Positions 38,147-45,659 of a stretch of 64,000 nucleotides of DNA are shown here, in pieces. A program made the translations under genes and the position numbers. The DNA comes from DATAEK01 sp036258055. Its GTDB lineage: Bacteria; Acidobacteriota; Vicinamibacteria; Vicinamibacterales; 2-12-FULL-66-21. Location of the stretch: contig DATAEK010000067.1 of the NCBI GenBank assembly GCA_036258055.1, positions 1 to 64,000 of the forward strand. The letters run 5' to 3'. The stretch's first letter is position 1. Each line of letters opens with the position of its first letter. The notes below the pieces were generated by a model. It ran no database searches. It worked only from the letters and a program-made list of their open reading frames with translations, and had not been told where the DNA came from.

Positions 38147-38184
38147 TCGCATAGACTGGTGCCAGTCCAAGCGCCGAGTTGCTA

Positions 38185-38243
38185 GTAACCAGCGGCGCGA
38201 GCGTAGCGAGCGCTGGCAGGCCGCGGGGGTGGGGCCCCACGAC
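38185..38243. repeat. GC-rich element, inverted relative to 36247-36339
   Basis: The reverse complement reads GTGGGGCCCCACCCCCGCGG followed by CCTGCCAGCGCTCGCTACGC, matching the element between pcaJ and pcaH. Together they form an inverted pair around pcaJ-pcaI and the operator region. Confidence 0.75.
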
Positions 38244-38258
38244 AAGCTAAAAAGGCCG

Positions 38259-39479
38259 TCACCTCTTCAGCATCGCCGCGAGCGGTTTGGACGGATCCGC
38301 GAGCGCCGCAGGGTCTACGGGTATCCGGCGCTCGATGAGGCGCCGCGCCATCGAGAGATCGCGCTGCACGTTGATGCCCATCGCGTAGACCAGATGATCC
38401 CCGCTGACGTCGAACTGCAGCGCGGCGTTGCCGGGGAGCGGCCGCCGGACTCTGGTCGTCCCGGCCACAGGCCAGCCGACACCCTGAATGTAGAGATCGT
38501 ACTGTTCGGACCAGAACGACGGAATGGCGGCGTAGACGTCGGATGCGCCTGCCGCGTTGCGGCCGGCCACTCCACCCTGATCGAGTGCGTGACGCCAGTT
38601 CTCCAGCCGCACGAGGCCGTGCGGTCCGGGGAAACGTACGACGTCACCGGCGGCAAAAATCGCCGGGTCCGATGTCCGACACTGGTCGTCGACCACGACG
38701 CCATCGTTGACCGCAAGACCGGCGGCGGTGGCGAGGCGATCGTTGGGACGCGATCCAACGCCCACGACCACGAGATCCGCGACGATCGTCTCGGCGGAGT
38801 CGGTCACCACTTTGAGGCGTCCGTCAGGTTGCTCGGCAGCGCTCTGAAGCTTCGTACCGAGACGAATATCCACGCCGTGCCGCTCGTGCGCCGCGTGGAC
38901 CATCGCCCCGGTCTCCTCGTCACACACCCGCGCGAGCACACGCGTCTCGACTTCGAGCACGGTCGTGCGAACGCCGAGCTCGCTCGCAGACGCCGCGACT
39001 TCGAGCCCGATCAGACCGCCACCGACGATCACGAGATGCCGTCCGGCGACGAGCTCCGCCTTCAAGCGATGAGCGTCGGCTTCCGTGCGAAGGTAATGCA
39101 CGCCAGGAGACCCGATCGGAAGGTGCGGAAGCTCGCGGGCTTCAGCGCCAGTGGCCAGCACCAGCGCGTCGTAGGCCAGACGCCGGCCTCCTCGCAGCAC
39201 GATGCTGTGTGTCCCGCGGTCGATGGCTTCGCAGTGTGCGTGGCATTCGAGCACGACTTCGTGACGGCCGACGCCGTCAGGCCCCGCAATCTGCGCATCC
39301 AGCGGGTGTGCCTTGCCAACGAGGACGGCCTTGGAGAGCGGCGGCTTTTCGTAGGGCTCGCAGTGCTCTTCGCTGAGCAGCGTCACCGTGGCGTCCGGAC
39401 GCTGTTTCTTGGCGGCCATGGCGGCGTAGGTCCCGGCCGGTCCGCCGCCGATGACGACGATGTGGGGGGGCGGGGTCAC
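38259..39479 (-). CDS. FAD-dependent ferredoxin reductase of a Rieske oxygenase system
   Basis: 406 residues. Pyridine-nucleotide-disulfide oxidoreductase fold: FAD motif HIVVIGGGPAGTYAAMAA, PYEKPPLSKAVLVG, ALVLATGAEARELP, NAD motif LVIVGGGLIGLEVAASASEL, and the FAD closing motif DPAIFAAGDVVRFP with ENWRHALDQG. The C-terminal reductase domain matches BphA4/putidaredoxin reductase types. It delivers electrons from NADH to the Rieske ferredoxin (41429-41743) and so to the oxygenase (40031-41317). The same-strand order reductase-unknown-oxygenase suggests one operon. Confidence 0.9.
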   Translation of the reverse strand: MTPPPHIVVIGGGPAGTYAAMAAKKQRPDATVTLLSEEHCEPYEKPPLSKAVLVGKAHPLDAQIAGPDGVGRHEVVLECHAHCEAIDRGTHSIVLRGGRRLAYDALVLATGAEARELPHLPIGSPGVHYLRTEADAHRLKAELVAGRHLVIVGGGLIGLEVAASASELGVRTTVLEVETRVLARVCDEETGAMVHAAHERHGVDIRLGTKLQSAAEQPDGRLKVVTDSAETIVADLVVVGVGSRPNDRLATAAGLAVNDGVVVDDQCRTSDPAIFAAGDVVRFPGPHGLVRLENWRHALDQGGVAGRNAAGASDVYAAIPSFWSEQYDLYIQGVGWPVAGTTRVRRPLPGNAALQFDVSGDHLVYAMGINVQRDLSMARRLIERRIPVDPAALADPSKPLAAMLKR

Positions 39480-39506
39480 AAACCTTTCAGGTTCCTGGAT
39501 CTCTCG

Positions 39507-40019
39507 TCAGGCCCTGAGCGCGGACAGCATGTCCGAGATGTAATCGTCGGTGCGTGCGATGACGAGCATCAGCGACCACGGGCGCACCTGCACCAGCGTT
39601 CGCGACAGGTCGTCGTCGGAGGCGGCGTTGTTCCCGACGATGAGCGTGGTGGTCATCACGCGGCGCTGGCTGCACGCCTGGCCGACGAAAGCTGCCGCCT
39701 CCGCCTTTCCGCCCGGCGACGCGAGCATGATGACGAGATCGGCGTTGTTCACCTCTCCCTGAATGCTCGCGGACTGCCCGGACAGGTCCGTGAGCGTCCC
39801 GCCCGCGGATCCTGATGCGCTCGCGATGCTGCCGCCGTTCTCGCCGGACACGCGGAAAAACGCCGCGTGCTCCCACGTCGCGCCCGCGAGGCGCCGGAGT
39901 ACGGGCTCGCTCGCCGCATCAAGGGCAATGACTTTGATTGCGCGCGGCTTCGAGTTGGGAGCCTGAAGGCGGAAGCGCGCTTCCGCAGCCGAGCTCATGC
40001 GCGCGGATTCGCTCAGCAT
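39507..40019 (-). CDS. Protein of unknown function in the Rieske oxygenase operon
   Basis: 170 residues, between the oxygenase and reductase genes with gaps of only 11 and 27 bp. No signal peptide is present. The first part has a beta-alpha pattern (RAIKVIALDAASEPVLRRLA, THEAAFF-like AATWEHAAFFRV) and a Gly/Ser-rich stretch. The second half reads ADLVIMLASPGGKAEAAAFV and RRVMTTTLIVGNNAASDDDL, like a Rossmann-type half. I do not recognise the family. Its place suggests an assembly factor, electron-transfer accessory or regulatory subunit of the oxygenase. Confidence 0.75.
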   Translation of the reverse strand: MLSESARMSSAAEARFRLQAPNSKPRAIKVIALDAASEPVLRRLAGATWEHAAFFRVSGENGGSIASASGSAGGTLTDLSGQSASIQGEVNNADLVIMLASPGGKAEAAAFVGQACSQRRVMTTTLIVGNNAASDDDLSRTLVQVRPWSLMLVIARTDDYISDMLSALRA

Positions 40020-40030
40020 CGTCGGGACCG

Positions 40031-41317
40031 TCAGACAGACGCGTGGGCCACGTCGGACCGCACGATCATCGCGTCACGCGCACCTTCGGTGAAGGGCTGA
40101 TCGGGCGGGAGCACGATCGCCGCCGAACGCACGCGCTGATGGGCGAGCTCGACGCCCGGCGGCGTCACGTCCTTGTCCACCAGCGCTTTGACGGCACGCA
40201 GCAGCCGGTGTCGCGCCATGATGATCCCGTTGTCGGTCGAGACGAGGTTCTCCTTCGTTCGATCGACGACCGGGCCCATGCTCTCCTGGAGCGATGCGTC
40301 CTGCATCGCGATACCCTCGACGCCGCTGAACGTCCGCCCGGCCTTCTGAGCCTCGCGATCGATCAGGTAGTCGTTGTCGCGATTCGCCAGCGGCCGAAAG
40401 CTACCGGGAACGTACTTCACGTGAATCCCCTTGCCATCACGCATCGCCGCGACTTCCGCGTCGGTCAGCCGGCGGAGCGGGTGATAGTCGAAGCTCCAGG
40501 TCCACGTGTTCTCGTCGTCGATGGGAATCCAGAAGTGGCCGTGAACCGCATGGTTGCCGCGCGGCGCGATCATCGTGAAGGAGGGCATGACCCACTGCGT
40601 GATCCGCCAGTAGTAGTGACCGGCCTCGGCGTTTCGCCGCGCGCCGATGTACAGCCCGCCAGGGCTCTCGACGACTTCGAAGACGGGGCGCGAATCGTTG
40701 AGGTTGTACTGGTTGCCGCGCGCGCCCTTGAAGAGGGGATCAGAATTGAGATCGCCCCGATGCAGCCATGAGACGTGGCTCGAATCGATGCCGCCTTCCA
40801 TGGCCTGGAGCCAGTTGCTCTCCTGCAGCCGCTTGCTGCTGAAGGTCTGTGCCGAAGGCACCATGATGAATTCCCACTCCGGCACCGGGGGCTGTTTCTC
40901 GGGCGGACCCATGTAGGTCCAGAGCACGTCGCCGCGCTCGACAAGGGGATAGGATTTCAGCTGGATCTTCTTCCGGAAGCCGGATTCCTCGGGTTCGGAC
41001 GGGACGTCCATGCACTGGCCGGTCACGTCGTACTTCCACCCGTGATACGGGCAGCGGAGGCCACACTCCTCGTTCCGCCCGAACCACAGGGACACGCCGC
41101 GGTGGGCGCAGAACTCGTCGATCAGGCCGTACCGGCCGTTGGTGTCGCGGAAGGCGATCAGCCGCTCGGAGAGCAATTTCACGCGGACGGGCGGGCAGTC
41201 GTTGGCCGCCAGCTCCTCGGCGAGGAGGGCGGGGAGCCAGCCCGCGCGGAACAGACGGCCCATCGGCGTCCCGGGGCCGGTTTGCGTCAGCAGGTCGTTC
41301 TGTTCTTTCTTCAGCAT
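40031..41317 (-). CDS. Rieske non-haem iron oxygenase, large subunit (phthalate 4,5-dioxygenase type)
   Basis: 428 residues. The N-terminus TGPGTPMGRLFRAGWLPALL matches the phthalate-dioxygenase-like group, which works as an alpha-only oxygenase. Rieske [2Fe-2S] ligands are Cys70, His72, Cys89 and His92 (CAHRG ... CPYHGW). The catalytic iron site lies in the middle (GGIDSSHVSWLHRGDL) with a downstream Asp. It hydroxylates an aromatic acid using electrons from the neighbouring ferredoxin and reductase. A Pht5-like decarboxylase gene is adjacent, which supports a phthalate-type substrate. Operator site D lies 21 bp upstream of its start. Confidence 0.9.
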   Translation of the reverse strand: MLKKEQNDLLTQTGPGTPMGRLFRAGWLPALLAEELAANDCPPVRVKLLSERLIAFRDTNGRYGLIDEFCAHRGVSLWFGRNEECGLRCPYHGWKYDVTGQCMDVPSEPEESGFRKKIQLKSYPLVERGDVLWTYMGPPEKQPPVPEWEFIMVPSAQTFSSKRLQESNWLQAMEGGIDSSHVSWLHRGDLNSDPLFKGARGNQYNLNDSRPVFEVVESPGGLYIGARRNAEAGHYYWRITQWVMPSFTMIAPRGNHAVHGHFWIPIDDENTWTWSFDYHPLRRLTDAEVAAMRDGKGIHVKYVPGSFRPLANRDNDYLIDREAQKAGRTFSGVEGIAMQDASLQESMGPVVDRTKENLVSTDNGIIMARHRLLRAVKALVDKDVTPPGVELAHQRVRSAAIVLPPDQPFTEGARDAMIVRSDVAHASV

Positions 41318-41337
41318 CGCCCAACTCCGGTTCGCAA

Positions 41338-41348
41338 TGGTCTGACCT
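41338..41348. promoter_or_regulatory. Putative GntR/FadR-type operator, site D
   Basis: TGGTCTGACCT in the context GCAATGGTCTGACCTATGCC, between the divergent oxygenase (minus) and Rieske ferredoxin (plus) genes. On the plus strand it overlaps the place of the -35 box for the TATACT at 41365, which would suit repression. Confidence 0.7.
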
Positions 41349-41364
41349 ATGCCCGCAAATCTCG

Positions 41365-41370
41365 TATACT
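41365..41370 (+). promoter_or_regulatory. -10 box of the ferredoxin promoter
   Basis: TATACT, 16 bp downstream of operator D, about 60 bp before the ferredoxin start. The matching -35 region (CTGACC) is inside the operator. Confidence 0.5.
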
Positions 41371-41428
41371 TGAAGCGTTCATGACGCTACCATCCGCTTC
41401 GCCCCAGCGTCAATCGGGAGTTGTCAGC

Positions 41429-41743
41429 ATGCAGGAGCCATCCCGCATCGAGCTGTGCAAGGCCGCCGATGTCGCGATCGGCGAGGTTGTGAAGGTGGAA
41501 ACGGCCGGCCTCACAGTTGCGGTGTTCAACCTCGACGGCACCTTCTACGTCACTGACGATGCCTGTACCCACGGCCCCGGATCGCTCTCCGAGGGCTGCA
41601 TCGATGGCGACAACATCGAGTGCAACTTCCACCAGGGCGTGTTCAACATCCGCACCGGGGAGGTCGTGACCCCGCCCTGCATCGTCCCGGTGAAGACGTA
41701 CAAGGCGGTGGTCGACAATGGCGCCGTGTTCATCGAGGTCTAA
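41429..41743 (+). CDS. Rieske [2Fe-2S] ferredoxin
   Basis: 104 residues from ATG 41429, which has GGGAG at good spacing; an ATG at 41381 in the same frame is less likely. The Rieske cluster ligands are Cys46/His48 (CTHGPGSL) and Cys65/His68 (CNFHQGVF). This is the BphF/CarAc-type soluble ferredoxin that carries electrons from the reductase to the oxygenase. It is divergent from the oxygenase and shares operator site D. Confidence 0.93.
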   Translation: MQEPSRIELCKAADVAIGEVVKVETAGLTVAVFNLDGTFYVTDDACTHGPGSLSEGCIDGDNIECNFHQGVFNIRTGEVVTPPCIVPVKTYKAVVDNGAVFIEV

Positions 41744-41771
41744 GGGCGTCCGCCGCCGAGCGGTTGCGCCG

Positions 41772-42764
41772 TCAGATACGAAAGGCTTCCAGCGTCTCGG
41801 GAGCGAACAGGTCCTCCGGCCGCAGCCGGTCCTTCGCCAGCCCCTGTTCGTGGGCATACCGAAGGAAGGTCGAAAGTGTCTCGCGATTGCGATCGAGCCC
41901 GTACGGCCAGAAATCGTCCCCCATCTCGCGGCTGACCTCGTCGAGATGGGCGATGAGCCAGGGCAGCATCGCCTTGAGCGCCGCCGTCTGACGCAGATCG
42001 GCATAGGCTTCGTCGCGCGCCGCGAAGAAGGCTTTTGCGATCGATTGCGCTATCCAGCGATGCCGCTCGTACAGCTCGCGCCGGATCACGACCGTGTGCA
42101 TGATCGGGAAAATCCCGGTCCTGCGGAAGTACTCGCGCTCGACGGTGGGGTAGTCGTCGAAGAGCCGCCGGACGCTGCCGTTTCCGCGCGTGAACGACGA
42201 CGGAGCGCGGGCCGTGTAGAGCGCGTCGATCTCGCCGCTCGCCAGCATCGCCGAGAGGGTCTGATCGGCGCCGATCGGCCGCACCCGAATGTCGGGCGGG
42301 AGGTCGAGCGCGAGCTTCTCGGATCGTCCGGGCTGTTCCTCACCGCCCGTGAAGTAGATGGGACTGGTGACGGGCACGCCGTGCCATTCGGCGAGGATGC
42401 CGCGAATCCAGACCGGCGCGGTCATCTGATACTCCGGCGTGCCGATCTTGCGGCCGATGAGGTCCTTCGGTTCGCGGATCCCGCTCCTGCTGTTGACGTA
42501 GATGCACGAGTGCCGAAAGCAGCGCGATGGGAACACGGGAATCGCAATGAACGGCCGATCCGGCTTGAAGAGCGAGACGACGTACGACGACAGAGACATC
42601 TCGGCGGCGTCGAACTCCCGATGGCGCAGCATGCGGAAGAATGTCTCTTCCACCGGCAAACTCAAGTATGTGAGCTCGATGCCGTCAGGCTGGATGCGCT
42701 GTTCGAGCAGTGCGCGAGTGCGATCGTAGTTCCAGCACGCGAGCGTCAGTCGCAGCTTCGACAC
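41772..42764 (-). CDS. 4,5-dihydroxyphthalate decarboxylase-like protein, copy 2
   Basis: 330 residues, no signal peptide. Same fold as the protein at 18373-19311: CWNYDRTRALLEQRIQPDGI, FDAAEMSLSSYVVSLFK, AIPVFPSRCFRHSCIYVN, IREPKDLIGRKIG, RRTGIFPIMHTVVIRRELYE and the C-terminal DFWPYGLDRNRE. It more closely resembles true Pht5-type decarboxylases, which convert 4,5-dihydroxyphthalate to protocatechuate. Adjacent to the Rieske system and convergent with the ferredoxin, it supplies the link from the oxygenase to pcaHG. Confidence 0.83.
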   Translation of the reverse strand: MSKLRLTLACWNYDRTRALLEQRIQPDGIELTYLSLPVEETFFRMLRHREFDAAEMSLSSYVVSLFKPDRPFIAIPVFPSRCFRHSCIYVNSRSGIREPKDLIGRKIGTPEYQMTAPVWIRGILAEWHGVPVTSPIYFTGGEEQPGRSEKLALDLPPDIRVRPIGADQTLSAMLASGEIDALYTARAPSSFTRGNGSVRRLFDDYPTVEREYFRRTGIFPIMHTVVIRRELYERHRWIAQSIAKAFFAARDEAYADLRQTAALKAMLPWLIAHLDEVSREMGDDFWPYGLDRNRETLSTFLRYAHEQGLAKDRLRPEDLFAPETLEAFRI

Positions 42765-42874
42765 ATGGCTCCTTCATTCTGGCTGGCGGGGGAGCGATGA
42801 CCGCGCCTGGCGTCGCCGCGTGCGCGGGAACGTCCGCCGAGGCGCGCGGCCGTTCGTTCCGCGACCGCGCAGCG

Positions 42875-42903
42875 TTGCTGAACATAGCACGCGTACTGTA
42901 TAA
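42875..42903 (+). promoter_or_regulatory. Promoter candidate for the LigJ-like gene
   Basis: TTGCTG, 17-bp spacer, GTATAA (42898-42903), with TGTATA one base earlier. It is about 180 bp before the start codon. Confidence 0.4.
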
Positions 42904-42969
42904 CCGCGTGCCCGCGGGCCCGGAGTTGACGGGGTTGGACCCGGAGCGATTGTTTCTCGGAGCGGGATA

Positions 42970-43077
42970 ATGGGCGCGCCGCAAGGCGCGCACGCCGGAG
43001 CGGAGCGGGGCGAAGGGGCCCCGCGAGCGACGGCGATGGGGGGTCCGGCGGGGCGACGCCCCCCGGTGAAAAGAGCA
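42970..43077. repeat. GC-rich direct repeat, left copy flanking the LigJ-like gene
   Basis: Contains GGCGCGC dyads, then GGAGCGGAGCGGGGCGAAGG, CCCGCGAGCGACGGCGATGG and GGTCCGGCGGGGCGA. It matches 44154-44247 in the same orientation over about 95 bp. Confidence 0.85.
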
Positions 43078-43083
43078 GCTCGC

Positions 43084-44112
43084 ATGATCATCGATGCGCA
43101 CGGCCACTACACCACGGTTCCGCCGGGTGTGCGCGTGTTTCGCGCGCTGCAGATCTCGAACATGGGGCGGCCGAAGAAGACGGCCCTCAACGTCAGCGAC
43201 GACGAGATCCGGACGTCGCTCGAGAAAGGCCAGATCAGGCTGCTCGACGAACGCGGGATCGATCTCATGCTGTTTTCGCCGATGGCATCGGCCATGGGTC
43301 ATCACTTCGGGAACGCGCTGGTCAGCCGGCATTGGACCGAGGTCAGCAACGATCTAATCCACCGCGTCTGCACGCTCTTTCCCGATCGGTTCGCACCTGT
43401 CTGCGCGTTGCCGCAATCGCCCGGCGTCAGCCCGAAGGAGTCGGTCGAGGAGCTCCGCCGGTGCGTGCTCGAGATGGGGTTCATCGGGTGCAACCTGAAT
43501 CCGGATCCCTCGGGTGGCTACTGGAACGATCCGCCGCTTGGCGACGAGTGGTGGTATCCGATGTACGAAGCGCTCGTCGCGCTGGACGTGCCGGCGATGG
43601 TCCACGCGTCGGCCACGTGCAATCCGGCATTTCACACGACGGGCTCGCACTACCTGAACGTCGACAGCACGGCGTTCATGCAGCTGCTCGAGTCACGCGT
43701 GTTCCAGGATTTCCCGAAGCTCCGTCTGATCATTTCCCACGGCGGCGGGAACGTCCCGTATCAGGCGGCTCGCTATCGCGCGCTCTGCCTCATGAACAAG
43801 TGGGAACCGTTCGAGGCGTTCATCAAGCGGCTGTACTTCGATACGACGGTCTACAACCAGGACGCCATGGAGCTGCTCCTGAAGATCGTCGGCCCGGACA
43901 ACGTTCTGTTTGCTTCGGAGATGCTCGGCGGCGTCACGACGATCGATCCGCAAACCGGGCGGTTCTTCGACGACAACAAGCCGTGCCTCGACGCCGTCAC
44001 GTGGCTGACGGATGACGATCGCAGGAAGATTCAGGAGGAGAATGTTGTCAAGGTCTATCCTCGCCTGCGGGCGATCCTCGAGCGCCGGCAGAAGCAGCCC
44101 AACGCCGTCTAA
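43084..44112 (+). CDS. ligJ: 4-oxalomesaconate hydratase-like amidohydrolase
   Basis: 342 residues from ATG 43084. It matches LigJ closely: MIIDAHGHYTTVP (HxH metal site), DRFAPVCALPQSPGVSPKES, GCNLNPDPSGGYWNDPPLG, the NPAFHTTGSHYLNVDSTAFM stretch, LIISHGGGNVPYQ and VLFASEMLGGV followed by DPQTGRFFDDNK. LigJ hydrates 4-oxalomesaconate in the protocatechuate 4,5-cleavage (meta) and gallate pathways. No LigAB ring-cleavage dioxygenase is in the window, while the ortho pathway (pcaHG) is complete nearby. The gene is bracketed by two direct GC-rich repeats. Confidence 0.88.
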   Translation: MIIDAHGHYTTVPPGVRVFRALQISNMGRPKKTALNVSDDEIRTSLEKGQIRLLDERGIDLMLFSPMASAMGHHFGNALVSRHWTEVSNDLIHRVCTLFPDRFAPVCALPQSPGVSPKESVEELRRCVLEMGFIGCNLNPDPSGGYWNDPPLGDEWWYPMYEALVALDVPAMVHASATCNPAFHTTGSHYLNVDSTAFMQLLESRVFQDFPKLRLIISHGGGNVPYQAARYRALCLMNKWEPFEAFIKRLYFDTTVYNQDAMELLLKIVGPDNVLFASEMLGGVTTIDPQTGRFFDDNKPCLDAVTWLTDDDRRKIQEENVVKVYPRLRAILERRQKQPNAV

Positions 44113-44116
44113 CGCG

Positions 44117-44248
44117 ATGGGGGGGCCTGCCGGCGAAGCCGCTTGGATCTCGAGGCGCGCCAGTGGCGCGCCCGGCGGAGCGGAGCGGGGCGTAGGGGTC
44201 CCCGCGAGCGACGCCGATGGGGGGTCCGGCGGGGCGAAGCCCTCCGGT
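44117..44248. repeat. GC-rich direct repeat, right copy flanking the LigJ-like gene
   Basis: From about 44154 it repeats the 42970-43077 element (GGAGCGGAGCGGGGCGTAGG, CCCGCGAGCGACGCCGATGG, GGTCCGGCGGGGCGA). A partial GATGGGGGG/GCCGGCGAAGCC copy precedes it. Confidence 0.85.
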
Positions 44249-44254
44249 CAAGGT

Positions 44255-44283
44255 TTGACAGGCTGCAAGGAACCCCTCTAAAG
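44255..44283 (+). promoter_or_regulatory. Promoter of the zinc dehydrogenase gene
   Basis: TTGACA (44255-44260), 17-bp spacer, CTAAAG (44278-44283), directly after the repeat and about 60 bp before the start codon. Confidence 0.5.
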
Positions 44284-44344
44284 TCGGGCTTTTGCTCCCG
44301 AGGAGATGACCGTTCAAGACGAGTCCTGCCGTGGAGGTGACGGG

Positions 44345-45457
44345 TTGTCGAAAAAAGTGTTGACCGCGATGAAAGTGGGGCCATCGAGCACCGAGTTGCG
44401 CGAGATGGATCTGCCGGACATCCCGTCCGACGCGGCGTTGCTGAAAGTGGCGGTCGCAGGCGTCTGCGGGACCGACGTCAGCCAGTACCGCCTTCCGCTC
44501 CGTGGCGCCCCGCTCATCATGGGTCACGAAAACGTGGGCTATCTCGCCAAGGTCGGCCGCGTCTTCGCCGCTCACAAAGGGGTCAAGGAAGGGGACCTGA
44601 TGTTCCTCGAACATTACGTCCCGTGCGGCCACTGTGAGTGGGATCACATGGGCGAATATCGCCATTGTGCCGCGACCGAGTGGTTCTACGATCCCAAGGC
44701 GATCCGGTACGGCTATACCTCGATCGAGATCCCGCCGTCACTCTGGGGTGGATTCAGTCAGTACTTATACCTCCCGCTCAACGCGGTCCTCCACCAGGTA
44801 CCCAAGGGTCTCTCGCCCGAGCAGGCCGGTCTCGCGACGCCGATGTCGAACGGCATTCAGTGGACGCTCATCGACGCCGGAGTCGGGTACGGCTCGACGG
44901 TTCTCGTCCAGGGCCCGGGGCAGCAGGGGCTCTGCTGCGTCATGGCCGCCAAGCACGCCGGCGCCGATCGCATCATCGTCACCGGGACCTCGCGCGATGC
45001 GCGGCGGCTCGAGGTGGCGAAGCTCCTGGGCGCAGACGACGTCATCGACGTGCAGAGCGAGGATCCGCTCGCGCGGATCCACGAGATCACGGACGGCCGC
45101 GGCGTGGACGTGGTCGTCGACTGCACGGCCGGTGGCGGCACCGCGCCGGTGATCCTCGGCATCGAGGCGACCAAGCGCCGCGGCGGCACGATGGTCGTGC
45201 AGGGTGAAGGCAACCAGGAGTTCCCCTCGTTCCCGATCGGCCGGATGACGCGCAAGGGCATGACGCTCAAAAGCGCGCGCGGCCATTCGTATCGCGCGGT
45301 GGAGATGGGCCTCCACCAGCTCGCCACGCATCGCTTCCCGATCGATCTGATCATGACCCACCGCTTCGGTCTGGCGGAAGTCGACTACGCGATCAAATCG
45401 GTCGGCGGTCAGGGCGCGGAAGATGCGATCCACGTGTCCGTGATGCCCTGGGGGTAG
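44345..45457 (+). CDS. Zinc-type medium-chain dehydrogenase
   Basis: 370 residues from TTG 44345, chosen because GGAGGTGA lies seven bases upstream; an in-frame ATG at 44306 is an alternative. MDR fold: catalytic-zinc motif GVCGTDVSQY, MGHENVGYL, and a Rossmann motif (VLVQGPGQQGLCCVMAAKHAG) in which GPGQQG replaces the usual GxGxxG. The structural-zinc loop reads PCGHCEWDHMGEYRHC, so one of the four Cys is replaced by Asp. Substrate unknown; in this setting it could dehydrogenate a diol or an aromatic alcohol. Confidence 0.85.
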   Translation: MSKKVLTAMKVGPSSTELREMDLPDIPSDAALLKVAVAGVCGTDVSQYRLPLRGAPLIMGHENVGYLAKVGRVFAAHKGVKEGDLMFLEHYVPCGHCEWDHMGEYRHCAATEWFYDPKAIRYGYTSIEIPPSLWGGFSQYLYLPLNAVLHQVPKGLSPEQAGLATPMSNGIQWTLIDAGVGYGSTVLVQGPGQQGLCCVMAAKHAGADRIIVTGTSRDARRLEVAKLLGADDVIDVQSEDPLARIHEITDGRGVDVVVDCTAGGGTAPVILGIEATKRRGGTMVVQGEGNQEFPSFPIGRMTRKGMTLKSARGHSYRAVEMGLHQLATHRFPIDLIMTHRFGLAEVDYAIKSVGGQGAEDAIHVSVMPWG

Positions 45458-45475
45458 CCGGCCGCTTCGCGGCCG

Positions 45476-45602
45476 GATGGCAAATGGCAAATGGCACATG
45501 GCAAATGGCACATGGCCCATGGCAAATGGTAAATGGCACATGGCAAATGGGATGGGACATGGGCCGCGGGACACGGATGGGCCATGGGCCATGGGCAAAG
45601 AC
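45476..45602. repeat. Degenerate ATGGCAAATGGCACATGG tandem repeat
   Basis: About ten units of 7-9 bp (ATGGCAAATGGCA, CATGGCCCATGG, CATGGGCC) filling the gap before the second class II aldolase gene. It is bounded on the left by CCGGCCGCTTCGCGGCCGG, a good hairpin right after the dehydrogenase stop. Confidence 0.85.
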
Positions 45603-45659
45603 GACGGGATGCTTCGATCGGCATTCCGCTGACCTAGGGCGCCGCGCAGAGTTCCTCTC

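Larger units (their letters stand above)
42765..43083. other. Intergenic region between divergent Pht5-like and LigJ-like genes
   Basis: 319 bp without a convincing gene. It carries a sigma70-like promoter candidate (42875-42903) and, in its right third, a GC-rich repeat (42970-43077). A GTG-rich open frame runs in from 42970, but it is made of the repeat. Confidence 0.7.

Noticed and set aside
42970..43083. N-terminal extension of the LigJ-like protein
   Set aside because: The extra 38 codons are encoded by the GC-rich dispersed repeat; the family N-terminus begins at MIIDAHGHY.
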